Positions 23,269 to 34,256 are shown, counted from the first letter of the stretch. The stretch: DNA of 64,000 nucleotides from Shinisaurus crocodilurus (GCA_021292165.1 CM037879.1:263383921-263447920), one strand, 5' to 3'. Numbers and translations are program-made. The notes: generated by a model from the sequence alone, not told the origin.

Positions 23269-23401
23269 CAGTGTTCTCCAACCTTGGGTCCCCAGATGTT
23301 TTTGGCCTACAACTCCCAGCATGCCCCAGCCAGCTGCTGGCTGGGGCATGCTGGGAGTTGTAGGCCAAAAACATCTGGGGACCCAAGGTTGGAGAACACT
23401 G
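23269..23401. mobile_element. Perfect fold-back hAT MITE with 8-bp TSD
   Basis: 133 bp made of two 65-bp perfectly complementary arms around a 3-nt centre. Ends are CAGTGTTCTCCAACC and its complement. AATTAACA is duplicated at 23261-23268 and 23402-23409. The arms contain CTACAACTCCCAGCATGCC in both orientations. TSD length and CAGTG ends place it in the hAT superfamily. Confidence 0.97.
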
Positions 23402-23409
23402 AATTAACA

Positions 23410-24193
23410 GATTGCAGCCAGAACTTTCAACAACCGGAGCCTATGCAGAGTCAGGCATGCCTATGAAAGGCTATTGAAGAGTCTGCAGTAACTGTTGGAC
23501 ATCTTTCATTTTTAAAAGGATCCGGATCAGTGAGGTAACAGATTTATCTGCAGAAGAGGCTTGGCTATGATTAGGGTGACCAGGTGCAAGGAACGACAGG
23601 CATCCTGTACCATTTGTGGCTGTGTAGAAAAGGGAGCTTTAGCAGGAGGAGACTATTCTGCATATTACAAGCACCTGCTTAAGTGCCATCTTCTACACAA
23701 CTGTTACAAATTGCGGGTAGGGGGAAAACATCCAAAAGTAATAGTAGGGTGATATCTGTAGCTGGGGCCAGAGCCCTCTTCCTCCCTGCCTAGTCAGCTC
23801 CTGGGGGAGGGACAGATCATTCTTGCCAGAGGTCTAAACTGATCGCTTGCAGAGGGCGTCTCCCCTTCAAGTCTGCATTAGTGCAAGTGCGCATCTGCAA
23901 ACAGAAACGAAATTCTCGTACAGAAATCTGATTCCGTCAATGAGTGGACAATGGAACAAAAGATGCCTGACAATCTGCGAAATGCAGACAGAATGGATTT
24001 AACAGAGCCTGCTGATTAAAGGTCCATTAAAGACTTCTTCCTTACAACTGGTCAATATAATTAAGATATGTCGATTCACCTTCTGGGATCTTACCCTGGA
24101 AATATCACTGCCAGTCACCCCATTTCTTTTTTTTCCCTTTCCTTTTTAATTTTTTTTTAAATGTCTTTATTACATACATTATATAAAACATAT

Positions 24194-24229
<36 letters not shown>

Positions 24230-24366
24230 CCCTCACACATCTATATAACTCCAAAGTGCACCCATCACCACGGGGCCAAAAGGTAATTCTATCCACGTAA
24301 TCCATTATTATTCAATATTCCAAAAATACGCACCCCGTTTCTGAAGGTCCTTTTCAATCCTGTGAG
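23410..24366. other. Intergenic, no gene; (CA)n near 24197
   Basis: No exon or clear element. A CA repeat lies at about 24197-24226, preceded by a T-rich tract at about 24125-24160. Confidence 0.5.
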
Positions 24367-24559
24367 CAGTGGAGGCCGGTGACTCCAATGTTAGCGGGGC
24401 TGCATATCTGCTTTGGATTTTATTCTGAACTTTAAAGGAACTATCCATGGTGCTGGACCCTATCCCCAAAATAGGTATGGATAGCTCCTTAAAAGTTCAG
24501 AATAAAATCTGGACCTGGATATGCAGCCCCGCTGACATTGGGGTCACCAGCCACCACTG
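24367..24559. mobile_element. Fold-back hAT element with 8-bp TSD
   Basis: 193 bp with ends CAGTGGAGGCCGGTGACTCC and its imperfect complement GGGGTCACCAGCCACCACTG. CCTGTGAG is duplicated exactly at 24359-24366 and 24560-24567. The inner arms (GGGGCTGCATATC / GATATGCAGCCCC) also pair. Confidence 0.95.
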
Positions 24560-24701
24560 CCTGTGAGATATTTTCAGTCTTGGTTAGGAGCCGCTGACCC
24601 ATGTGGTGAACCATGTAACTGCAGCTTCTCAAAGAAGAGGCTTCCAGATCTGCCCTGGCTCTACCCATCCACCTAGCCATTGGCTCCTCTTCGGCAGGAA
24701 G

Positions 24702-25935
24702 TGTTAGAGGATATGGGAAGGAGTCGGTCCTATACTGGTTAGGCCGAAGCAGAGTTTTCCCCCTTAAGCACAGCCTGGATATTGAACCTGGTTATCACTA
24801 CGTGGGTTGTTAAACCCTGCTAAAGGTCTCTTAGAAGAAAACGGGTTGTCCAAACAATGGTTTAAAACTAATAAAGACATTTATTAGTTTTACTTACAGT
24901 CCATTTATTCATATGTGTGTGTCCCTCATGTCGGAGAGGTAGAGAGAGCACGCTGTGGCGGAGTGACAGGCAGAAGCCCAGGGAGGGGCCAACCTGAACA
25001 TTCCAGAGGCTCTGATTGGTTGAAGGAGAGCATAGAACCCCAGGGAGTTGGCAGTTAAAGGGGAGTCGGTTGTCAGTTGGGGAGAGAGTGGGTTGGAGTG
25101 AGAGAGGGAGCGGGAGGTTAATAGAGTAGGTAGGGAAAGGTGGTACTGAAGAGAAGAGTTCAGACAGGAAATCTAGTAACTAAGTTGTGAGAAAGCAAAC
25201 GTGAAGGTGTTAGTAGAGAACAGTTCACAGGAGTCTCCACTTAGGGAGTGAAGGACCTTCTGTCTGAGGAAGAAGGTGAAGCTCTGGACTAGTGACAGGG
25301 ACAGTTAAGTTCCCTGGTCTGATACTGTAACTTCAAGTAACCAAGCCAAGTTGATACAAAGAGCACTGTATAACACCTGCCTGCCTTTCACCTGAATCTA
25401 AGCAAAGAACAAGTCTGAATTAACTGTTGAAAATGCAAGTTATCTGTGCCTGAGTTGAATATCAGTTTTGAGACTTTGTTAGAACAATAAATCAATCTTT
25501 TTATTCAAAGTTCTAATTCTGTAGAGTCTGACTGGTGACAGGAAAGTAAGAAGTGAATTAACGGAGGGGCACCCTGCTTCAAGTAATCAAATAAAACAAA
25601 CTGCTCTTAATAAAGACAAACAAACGTAGGTGAACAGCTACATATAAGACCTAAGACACATAATTCGGCTAACGCAATTTAAAGAAGACAGCTTCAAGTC
25701 TGAAGTGACCCATACAAGGGGGCACTTGGTGAGAGCGAAGTACACATTGAGGGTGTAGGCTTTGGAGTAAGGGGTCCCGTCCGTCCGCTACACAGGCCAC
25801 AGAGAGACAGGAAGTAGGGAGGAGGGGTTACAAAACATACACCCTGGGGATTGTTCAATTAACCCTTTCCTCCCACTGTAACTAGTGGTTACATTACCTC
25901 GTTGATTTAAGCAGGCAACATTACAATTTCCAACA
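24702..25935 (-). mobile_element. Solo LTR (family A), interrupted by another LTR
   Basis: Plus-strand ends TGTTAGAGG and TTTCCAACA, flanked by the 5-bp duplication GGAAG at 24697-24701 and 25936-25940. Without the inserted LTR the element is about 390 bp. It matches the solo LTR at 48763-49161 on the opposite strand, including the TATTAGTTTTAC region. No internal gag/pol region remains. The 5-bp TSD and TG...CA ends fit a Gypsy- or retrovirus-like element; which one is not determined. Confidence 0.9.
24954..25792 (+). mobile_element. Second solo LTR (family B) nested in LTR A
   Basis: 839 bp beginning TGTGGCGGAGTG and ending CGTCCGCTACA, with near-complementary termini (TGTGGCGGA / TCCGCTACA). 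Flanks CACGC (24949-24953) and CAGGC (25793-25797) agree in 4 of 5 bases and interrupt sequence continuous in the other copy of LTR A. An AATAAA signal at about 25485 indicates plus orientation. Confidence 0.8.
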
Positions 25936-25940
25936 GGAAG

Positions 25941-26803
25941 GAGTGTGAAGGACTTCCTTTTCCAGATGAAGATTGCTTGAGCAACAAGGTCTACCTGAGC
26001 TCCAGTGTGCCTTGCATTTCTTGGGACTCCTGGTTTGTTCCTGAGTCTTGCTTTCTGGTTTGCTCTCCAATCTTGATTCTTTTTTTATTGTGGCTCCCAG
26101 TTCCTGCCTCCTGACTCTCTCTCCAGACAGCCACCCATGCCTCAGCCCTGACAGTTATCAACATGCAAAAAGGATTGATTTTTTGAAGATCAGGTTCCTC
26201 AGTGAAAGGCGCTCTGTACTCAATGGCCAAAGATTGATACTCTGATCTGGGAGCCTCCACAAAGCCAAAGCCACTACCTGACAAAGCTCCTTTCCCCCTT
26301 GTCTATTCCATGACTGCGCGCTGGGCCACAGTCTAAAGAGAGCTGGGAACCAGAAGTCATGGGACAAGCCAGTACCAAAGATGTAGGAACACTCCAGAGC
26401 TCAGAAAGACCATATTGCTCAAGCAAGGCTCAACTGGAACAGAAAGCCCTCTTTATACTCCTTCCTGTCGGAGGATCCAGTAGTCAGCCTGGGTGGGCAG
26501 AATTAGTCCAGGGCCTGAAGAAGATACTTCACTGAGAAGCTGCCACCTGCAGTTCAGTGGTTCACCACTTGGGGGAGCTGCACGCAGATCTATCAGCGCC
26601 TGAACAGGGGTGCTTCCAAGCGGTGCATCTAAGCAGGGCTAGGTAGCCTGGTGCACTCCAGACTACAACTTGCATAATAACTTACCTTTGGCCGTGCTGA
26701 CTGGGGCTGATGGGCCTGGCAGAATTCTGATGAAGGTGAAAGCTTGCTCACTATTTTGTGACAGTTTTGTTGGTCCTAATAAAGGTATTGCCCTACTGAG
26801 ATA
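25941..26803. other. Intergenic, unassigned, probably old repeat
   Basis: No coding exon recognised. The composition and phrases such as CCTCAGCCCTGACAG suggest decayed retroelement sequence, but I cannot name a family. Confidence 0.4.
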
Positions 26804-26861
26804 CAGTAATATCTTGGATTGCAAGTAACTTGGTTTGAGAGCGTTTTGCAAGACAAGCACA

Positions 26862-26901
<40 letters not shown>

Positions 26902-27064
26902 CTTGATATACAAGCGACGTCTTGCAATACAAGTACTGTAGTATGGCTTAAATTAAAAATCTCTGTACACATTTTTTTGGGGGGATTTCGTTTTGATATA
27001 AGAGTGTTTTGGATTACAAGCACGTTTCCGGAATGAATTATGCTCTCAATCCAAGGCATGACTG
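26804..27064. mobile_element. Tc1/mariner-type (Tigger-like) MITE
   Basis: Bounded by TA on both sides. Terminal inverted repeats contain CTTGGATTGCAAGTAACTTG and, at the far end, GCTCTCAATCCAAGGCATGA. An (AT)n tract occupies the centre. It is the same element as 33744-33993 in opposite orientation. The TA target is the basis for the superfamily. Confidence 0.8.
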
Positions 27065-27317
27065 TACTTGGATTTCTCCCCCCCCCCCGCCGCCGCCGCC
27101 ACTGGATCAATGTGGCTATCTACACGTTTTGATCGATTTCAATAGTATTTAAGCACAACCTAGGCCCTCTTCAGACATGAGGCTGCCCACACATTGAATC
27201 ACATTTACAGGGAGGCACCCTTCATGCATACAGCTGTGTGTGAGGGAAGGGCCCCTCCCTGCAGACATTTGTGCTATATGTGTGGATGCCAAGGGGCAAG
27301 GCTGGTTGGCACATCCC

Positions 27318-27765
27318 CGATCTGGCGGTGCTAGATACCAAAAAGATTCTGGGCTCAGGTCCGCAGGACAAAAACAAATATGCACAAATTTGCATTTGCG
27401 AATTTACATATGCTCCAAAGTCTCTCGCTGCATGTGTCTTTAAAGGACCCTGTTTCCCAAGGACAACCCTATTTGTAAAAAGGCATGTATGGACAGGGGA
27501 GAGGAGGGCATCTGATTTCAGAAGAAAACCTCAGGCAGAAAGATTCAAAGGGCCGGGCAGCAGGAGATGAAGCACATGTGGGCAAAAAGCCAGCTAATCC
27601 AGGAGGATCCGATGCAGCAGAGATCACCAGGCCCCCTGTACCTTTCTTGCAGCAAGTGCCCATGGACAGCAGGGTGGTGGGGCAGAGGGCCTCCCAGATT
27701 TTTGGGGCTCCAAATGAAAGATTTGGGGCTCCAAGCCCTAGTGGGCCACCCCCTAACACCACCTA
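27318..27765. mobile_element. hAT-like non-autonomous element (TGGTG family)
   Basis: Starts near GCGGTGCTAGATACCAAAAA and ends near CCCCTAACACCACC. Internal phrases (GGACAAAAACAAATATGCAC, GGCAAAAAGCCAGCTAATCC) match 37347-37745 and, inverted, 61178-61617. No intact target duplication found here. Confidence 0.75.
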
Positions 27766-29044
27766 TACTCTGGCCCCAATCATGTGATGATTGTACCGAA
27801 CATATAGGAGTCATGCCTGAAGAGGGCTTTACTTTGGTTGAATTGTGGCAAGAGATTTTACCCCTTGGCTGCTGTTAGTTCCTCCCACGTTCTCGGGTCA
27901 GGCTATCCAGAAGACATTTCTGGTATGGTCTGTGAATCTTGCAGCCTCTGGGCAGCACAGGGCGTGTTGTATGTGCCCTCCCCCACCCATTGTCTTCTTA
28001 TATTCCTGCTGAAATTATGTAGGTTTGGTCTTAACCCTTGTCCTGCAAGGATATATCACTGGAGACAACTCACATAGCAGTACAATCAAGCACAGATAAG
28101 ACAATCCACTTCTAGGACTTTTTTTTTTTTTTTTTTTGTACGTATCTGGCTCTGATTTTCAGGAATTCATACATTTTAAACTGTTTTGCTGTTACTATTT
28201 TTTCTCACTTGGTTTATTTGCATGGGCCAGAAGCAAAATAGTTATTGAAAAATCAGCCTTGAGACATCCTCGATTATGCAATTTAACCACCTATTCAGAA
28301 ACTGCTCTCCGCATCGCATTAATACTTCCTCTCAGCAAGCTTGTTTAAAATTAATGCTGCACTGAATTTTTACACTCAAACATGTTTGGGGCAAAAAGTG
28401 GACTTCTGAACCCCATGAACGGCCACCATTAGTTGGCTATCACTGCTTTTTTCACATCTATCCAGAGCCATGCTGTGCTGCCATTTTGTCAGTATTCCCA
28501 GAGCTTCCTTTTTTGCTTTGCTGCATGATCCCAACCAATCAAGGATGGCATTGCACTACACAGCCAATCAGATTTGGCTAACAGACAACATCAGTGAGGG
28601 CAAATGAAGTCATCACATTGCCTTCACTCTCAAATGGGGTGGGGGAGGCTGCAATTTTATGCTTGTTATTGTTTATTATTCGTTGTAAGGATTTAATTTG
28701 ATGGTTATAGTGTACCAGTGGTATTTATTGTATTTTAAAATTAAATACAGTATGTATCATCTTACTTCTAATGTTATTGTTGGGAGGCATTTGGTGTGAT
28801 CCCTGAGGCTTGGGGCTTTCATTTTGATAGAGACTCCGGTTTAATTTTATCCTTCTTATAGAGTTTGTGCGTATGTATCTGCATTTTTTGGTTGATATGA
28901 CCATGATGCTTGAAAACAACAAATGAAAAACAATAACAAGGGTGAGGGAACACAAGGACTGATGCCCCTGGCTTGCCCCGCCACCAGCGCTGCACACTAG
29001 TCTTTCTCCCTGACCCATCCCTAGACTCATGCACAATTTGGAGT
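27766..29044. other. Intergenic, no gene recognised
   Basis: Contains a poly-T run at about 28119-28137. Otherwise I see no exon and no element I can name. Confidence 0.5.
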
Positions 29045-29215
29045 GGGGGCATAGCTCAGTGGTAGAGCACACACTTTGCGTGCAACAGGTCCTAAGTTCA
29101 ATCCCCAGCATCTCCTGGGAAAGACTTCTGTCTGAAACCCTGGAGAGTGGCTGCTGGTCTGTGAAGGTGGTACTGAGCTATATGGACCAAAGGTCTGACT
29201 CACAGAGCAAGCTTT
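29045..29215 (+). mobile_element. tRNA-derived SINE
   Basis: The tRNA-like head has an A box (TAGCTCAGTGGTAGAGC) and a B box (AGTTCAATCCC), followed by the conserved body (TCTGAAACCCTGGAGAGTGG). Pseudo-tRNA only: no acceptor pairing, and it is continuous with SINE body. Sense orientation. Confidence 0.92.
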
Positions 29216-29248
29216 TCTACAACAGGCATCATTTGTTGTGTGCTCATC

Positions 29249-29415
29249 CAGGATCGGTGCAAGGCAGTTTGGTGCCCTAGGCAAGATCAGATATTTAGCG
29301 CCCCCCCTTCCCACTTGAGAGTGCTGTATTTTTTTTTTCAAGGCGTTTCTGGCACCCCCTTTAGCCCTGCGCCCTAGGCGGCTGCCTAGTTGGCCTAATG
29401 GTAGCACCAGCCCTG
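29249..29415. mobile_element. hAT-like element, CGGTGC family, short copy 1
   Basis: 167 bp with ends CAGGATCGGTGC and GGTAGCACCAGCCCTG. TGCTCATC is duplicated exactly at 29241-29248 and 29416-29423. The inner termini carry GCCCTAGGC and GCCTAGTTGGCCTA. Confidence 0.95.
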
Positions 29416-29429
29416 TGCTCATCATTCCC

Positions 29430-29980
29430 TACTCACAGTTGTTTATGAGTTCTTTTGACGATGTTGTGAGACCCTCCAGTTTCGCTTCTGTTTGTGAACA
29501 GCACTTTCTGCGAGTATTTTTTTAGAGCAGGGAAAATGGGGTATTAAAAAAGAAGCACGATTTCCTTGTGTATACTTATTCCACTCTACCACAGTGCCAC
29601 CTAGAGGTTATGTAGTGGAACATAGGAAGAAGCTGCCTTATACTGTGTCAGACCATCCGCCCATCTAGCCCAGTATTGTCAACACTGACTGGCAGCGGCT
29701 CTCTGGGTTTTCAGGCAGGATTCTGTCCTCACCCTACCTGGAGAAGCCAGGGATCGAACCTGGGACCTTCTGCATGCAAAGCAGGTGCTCTATCACACTG
29801 AGCTATGCCCCCTCTCCGAACTATGCATGACTAGGGCAGGATCAGGGGGAAAAAAAGACTTGAAAAAGGAAAGGAAACTCTCCTGGTGTAGTGCTCGGAT
29901 CTCAATACTGTGACAAAACCAAAAGTAGATGCAGCAGGTTAACAGCCTCCTGTAGAAAAGCCCACTATATGGGAGTTATA
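29430..29980. repeat. Unclassified interspersed repeat split by a SINE
   Basis: The parts 29430-29618 and about 29840-29980 match, in reverse complement, the continuous segment at about 60288-60560 (ACAACTGTGAG, GTGCCACCTAGAGGTTATGT, CTGTGACAAAAC). The intervening SINE therefore inserted into this repeat. Confidence 0.65.
29619..29817 (-). mobile_element. tRNA-derived SINE
   Basis: On the minus strand: GGGGGCATAGCTCAGTGTGA, the B box GGTTCGATCCC, the body CAGAATCCTGCCTGAAAACC, and the 3' end AAGGCAGCTTCTTCCTATGT. Same family as 29045 and 34830. Confidence 0.93.
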
Positions 29981-31284
29981 TGTCCATACTTATGCATAGC
30001 TAGTTGTGGCATAACGTCCATGAGGATGTGCATCCAAAAAGTGCATCTTTATTCAAAGTAATGCAGCGTGGATTGAATGCCAGCCTCACTTGGGCATGTG
30101 TATCCTCTTCTCCCCAAATGCTTATCCCATTGTGCATACTTTCTTACCCTTTTGCAAAGGCAGGCAAACAATTGCCGAAAGGGGATGCGTGTGCTGTCGC
30201 AGAAGTGAAAGGGTTTGCGAAAAGGGCTGCTAGTTTGGGGCTCAGCATTCTTTATGGCGATTTTATCTCTTTGCACACAAAAGCCCCCGCTCAGTGGCGA
30301 AGACAGAATCATTTGTGTCTTGACCAAAATACTTGGAGGGTGGCAGCATATGAACCAATCTTGCTCCTTATTGGCTCAATTAACTAGAGTGAAGAGAGGA
30401 GCAGGTGCCGATCCAGGTGCAGAGGAGAAGGAGTTCCTTGAGGAAATGGCCTGCCTCTGGTTGCTTCATTTGCACCAGCCCAGCTCCCTCTCTCTGCGAT
30501 GTGTTAAGAGACCTAAGAGCACCCAGAGGCTGGAAGGACATAATCTCGTGTGGATAGAGTGCCATCTACTGGCTAGTGGTCATATTACAAAGAAGAGCAA
30601 ACTGTCTCCCATTCCAAGATTTAAGCCCACTGTCTGAACTGCATGTTACATGGGAGATTTGTAAATTGTAATCAGATCCCTCAATGTTTGAATTTTCACT
30701 TAAATGCAGGCCAATGGGACTCCTGGCTTGGAACAGTAGTGGTGAGACTTGGAAACGCATTCCCCACCATCCCCCCTCCCCCGCAATCTAAGCCCACCCC
30801 ATCCCCGTGAGTTTTCTCTGGTGAGAAGCAACAGCAGCTCAGGATGGGAGATCTCCCTCTGACTCTGGCCTTTTTCGAAGGTTCCAATCAAACAAAGCGC
30901 CTCAGAGAACATCTCCCTCTTTGTCATGCCCCCACTGTAGGAGGAATAATCCTCTTCAGAAGAGGAGCGGGAGCTAGTCCCAGAGACAAACAGCATCAAA
31001 GAACAGCCCATGCCAGAAGACCAGGAGGAGCCTGGACCCTTGGGGGTGGATGGCCGTGGGTCCATCCCCACAGGAGGAGGGGAACTTCACCTCTGAGACA
31101 GAGGCTGGGTGACCACCCAGCTCTCGAGAGCATCGCATCACGGCAGGCCAGAATGACCCTGTGAGAAGGAGTGCCCATTTTCAAAGGAATGAGTAAAGAA
31201 AGGACTCCTTGTGAGTTGGGCCCTACTCATGAGGAGGACTTCTGCTAGAAGCCTCTGGTGTGCTGCAGCTGAGTCCTGGGTGGG
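29981..31284. other. Intergenic, unassigned
   Basis: No exon supported. The part 30700-31200 is GC-richer with an acidic-coding look on one strand, but it has no recognisable domain and may be decayed retroelement. Confidence 0.4.
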
Positions 31285-32095
31285 GCTCTAGAAGCTAAGA
31301 ACATGAGAAGAGCCATTCTGGACCAGACCAAGGGTCTAGGTAGTGCAGCATTCTGTTCACACAGTGGCCAACCAGCTGCCCACGGGATCCCACAAGCAGG
31401 ACATGAGTGCAACAGCACCTTGCTGCCCATGTTCCCCAGCAACTGGAGTACATAGGCAAACTGCCTCTGATACTGGAGGAAGCATATAGCCAATCAGGAC
31501 TAGTAGCCACTGATAGCCTTCTCCTCCATGAATTTGTCCAATGCCCCTTTAAAGCCCTCCATATTGGTAGCCATCACTACAACTTGTGAACTTGAATTCC
31601 ATAGTTTAACTATGCTCTGTGTGAAGAAGTACTTCCTTTTATCTGTCCTGAATCTCCCACCAATCAGCTTCATGGGATGAGCCCAGGTTCTAGCATTATG
31701 AGAGAGGGAGAAAAATCTCTCCCTGTCCACTTTCTCCACACCGTGCATAATTCTGTACACCTCCATCATGTCTCCCCTTACTTGCCTTTTTTCTAAACTA
31801 AACAATCCCAGCTTCTGTAATCTTTCCTCGTAGGGGAGTTGCTCCAACCCCTTGATCATCTTAGTTGCCCTTTTCTGCACTTTTTCCAACTCTACAATGA
31901 CATTTTTTTAGGTGTGGTGATCAGAACTGTATTCTAAGTTCTGTCACAGTATAGATTTGTATAAGGACAGTATGATCTTGGCAGTTTAATTTTCAATTCC
32001 TTTCCTAATTATGCCTAACATGGAGTTTGCCCTTTTCACAGTGGCTGCACACACTGAGTCAACGTTTTCATCAAGCTCCAGTTTGTAAGCTTCAG
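31285..32095 (-). mobile_element. CR1/L3-like LINE 3' region
   Basis: Minus-strand frame 31889-31500 encodes [20 protein letters not shown], then a GDMMEVYRIMHGVEK segment and a GGRFRTDKRKYFF segment, the C-terminal end of a CR1-type reverse transcriptase. The antisense 3' UTR phrase 'agaagagccattctggacca' begins at about 31305. Upstream remnants reach 32095. Inactive. Confidence 0.9.
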
Positions 32096-32453
32096 TCCTA
32101 GGCAGGGAAAAGGCTGTTAGAGCCTGAACCAGCTGGAGCAGGACCCTCCACCTCCTCTTCGTCTTCCCCCAAGGCAAAATGTCTCCCTTTGGGAAAGGGA
32201 GAGACAGTGGGTGTGTCCATCAACACAGTGGACCATCTTTCCCCACCTGGGACTTGATGACAAGTCTCCTGGAGTAAGGCTTTTACTGATTATCTTAACA
32301 TATGGTCATGTTCATACTGGAGCAGGCGGTTCTTAAGGCACCTGGCCAGTTGAGAGCTTTAAGGTAAAAAGAGGCACACTGAATTGTGCCCAGAAACGGA
32401 TGGGCAGGAAGTACGGTACCCACTCTAGGTTTTGGAGGGCTCTTGGGCAAGAC

Positions 32454-32599
32454 CAGTGCTTTTTTTCTGGAGAAAAGGGTACCGGAACTCTTGGATTACA
32501 TTTCCTCGGGAGTAGATGGCGATTAAATTGTAATGCAATTAATAGAAGAAAAGGTGCTGGAACTCAGTTCCAGTGAGTTCCACCAGAAAAAAAGCCCTG
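32454..32599. mobile_element. Fold-back hAT MITE with 8-bp TSD
   Basis: 146 bp with ends CAGTGCTTTTTTTCTGG and CCAGAAAAAAAGCCCTG. GGCAAGAC is duplicated exactly at 32446-32453 and 32600-32607. Confidence 0.94.
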
Positions 32600-32607
32600 G
32601 GCAAGAC

Positions 32608-33234
32608 ACTCTCAATGGGCCCCCTCCCTCCCTTCTCACCACCTTTGTCATCAGCTGCTCTTCCTCCTCCTCCTCTTCATTGCTGCCACTTGCTTGCCAG
32701 GCAGAGAGCCGGTGAGCAAGTAGGCCATGGCATCTGCCCTTCCCCCCTTCCCCCCCACCGGCACCACTGTTGTCCAGGCCAGAGTGAGAGGCAGGTGGAC
32801 AAGCAGGTTGTAATGGTAAAGAGGAGGAGGAAGTCCGCAAAGCTCTTGTCAGTGGGCCCCTGCTGGGGTGTGGGCCCTCGGCAGGTGCCCAACCATGCCT
32901 ACCCTTGGCGCCAGCCCTGTGGGCAGGCAGTGGAGATTTTGATGCACTGGTGAGATGTGATTATTTTTATACAGTTCCCATGTTGCACGTTGGGATTGGG
33001 GATTTGCTCCTCTATCAGGCTTTTGCTTCAAAGCCAAACAAACACACTTTAAAAAAAAAAAAAGGCAGGGGGAAAAGCCTGCTTAAACTTGGCCACTTCT
33101 GTTTTGAAGGAGAAGCAGCTGCAGGGCTCTGATCCAGAACATGCAGCAGGAGCCCAGTCCAGAACATGCTTCACATCAGGAACTCGCATTGATTTTTGCC
33201 CAGCCTCCTTCCACTGCCTGCTGTTTGTTCCTGA
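32608..33234. other. Intergenic, no gene; probable hAT end near 32918
   Basis: A terminus-like GGCGCCAGCCCTG ends at about 32919, but I did not find its partner. An A-rich tract lies at 33050-33063. No exon. Confidence 0.4.
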
Positions 33235-33735
33235 ACGTGCTATTAGCAGTAAACAAACATGTCCAAAGGCCTTCTTGGTGGCAGCTCCCAGACTCTGGAA
33301 CTCCCTGTCGAGCAGGGCCGGTGCTACCATTAGGCCAACTAGGCGGCTGCCTAGGGCGCCGGGCTAAAGGGGGCGCCAGGAGCATAGGGCTGGAGGGAGG
33401 GAGGGCTCAAGTGGGAAGGGGGGGCGCTAAATATCTGAACTTGCCTAGGGCACCGAACTGCCTTGCACCAGCCCTGCTGTCGAGGGAGGCCAGTTTGCCT
33501 CCTGCTTTGTTGTCCTTCCACCAGCAGGCAAAGATGTTCTTATTCAGGCAGGCTTTGGCATGTCAGCTGGTCTGCTGCTGAATGGGCTTTTTAAATGGGC
33601 TGGTGCTGCTTATTTCTTTGATGTGTTTTAATTGTGCTTTTAATTTTGTTGTGTTTATGCTATGTTTTAATTAAGGTTTCGATTTAATTCGGTTTTCATT
33701 GTTAGCCACCTTGAGTGCCATTCTTTGGCAGAAAA
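33235..33735 (+). mobile_element. L2-like LINE 3' end, interrupted by hAT
   Basis: Encodes AKAFLVAAPRLWNSL before the insertion and resumes at 33485. The 3' UTR (GTTAGCCACCTTGAGTGCC) runs to the tail at about 33735. Interrupted at 33313-33476. Confidence 0.8.
33313..33476. mobile_element. hAT-like element, CGGTGC family, short copy 2
   Basis: 164 bp with ends CAGGGCCGGTGCTACC and TTGCACCAGCCCTG. CTGTCGAG is duplicated exactly at 33305-33312 and 33477-33484. Orientation is opposite to copy 1. It lies within an L2 LINE. Confidence 0.95.
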
Positions 33736-33743
33736 GTGGGATA

Positions 33744-33993
33744 CAGTCATGCCTTGGATTGAGAGCATAATTCGTTCTGGAAACGTGCTTGTAATCCAAA
33801 ACACACTTATATCAAAACGAAATCCCCCCAAAAAAATGTGTACAGAGATTTTTAATTTAAGCTGTACTACAGTACTTGTATTGCAAGACGTCGCTTGTAT
33901 ATCAAGTAATATATATATATATATATATTTAAAAATTTGCTTGTCTTGCAAAACGCTCTCAAACCAAGTTACTTGCAATCCAAGGTATTACAG
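33744..33993. mobile_element. Tc1/mariner-type (Tigger-like) MITE
   Basis: TA-bounded, with termini CAGTCATGCCTTGGATTGAG and GCAATCCAAGGTATTACAG. The central (AT)n is at about 33911-33928. Inverted relative to 26804-27064. Confidence 0.82.
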
Positions 33994-34256
33994 TATAAAT
34001 AAAAACGAAGAAAGAATGGAGTGCACCTTTGGGGGCAATTAGCAGCTGGGGGCGGGGAGGTGGTTCATCAGAAAACTGCTGCTGGTGGGTCAGATCCAAA
34101 TTGGAAACGTGTCTGTCTTTTTGTGGGGAGGGGGCAGTGACTGCTTTTCCTTCAAAACAGAAGTGACCAGTTTAAGCACGCTTTTAAAAGAAGCGTTGTT
34201 TGTTGTAACATGCAGTTTGGCCCTGGGGTCTCTTTGTTTTGCAGCTATGTCCAGTT

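Noticed and set aside
29045..29116. Possible tRNA gene (also 34830, 29817, 61968)
   Set aside because: A and B boxes are present but the acceptor and anticodon stems do not close, and SINE body sequence follows.
30700..31200. Possible retroelement coding segment
   Set aside because: No motif of gag, protease, reverse transcriptase or integrase could be recognised in any frame.
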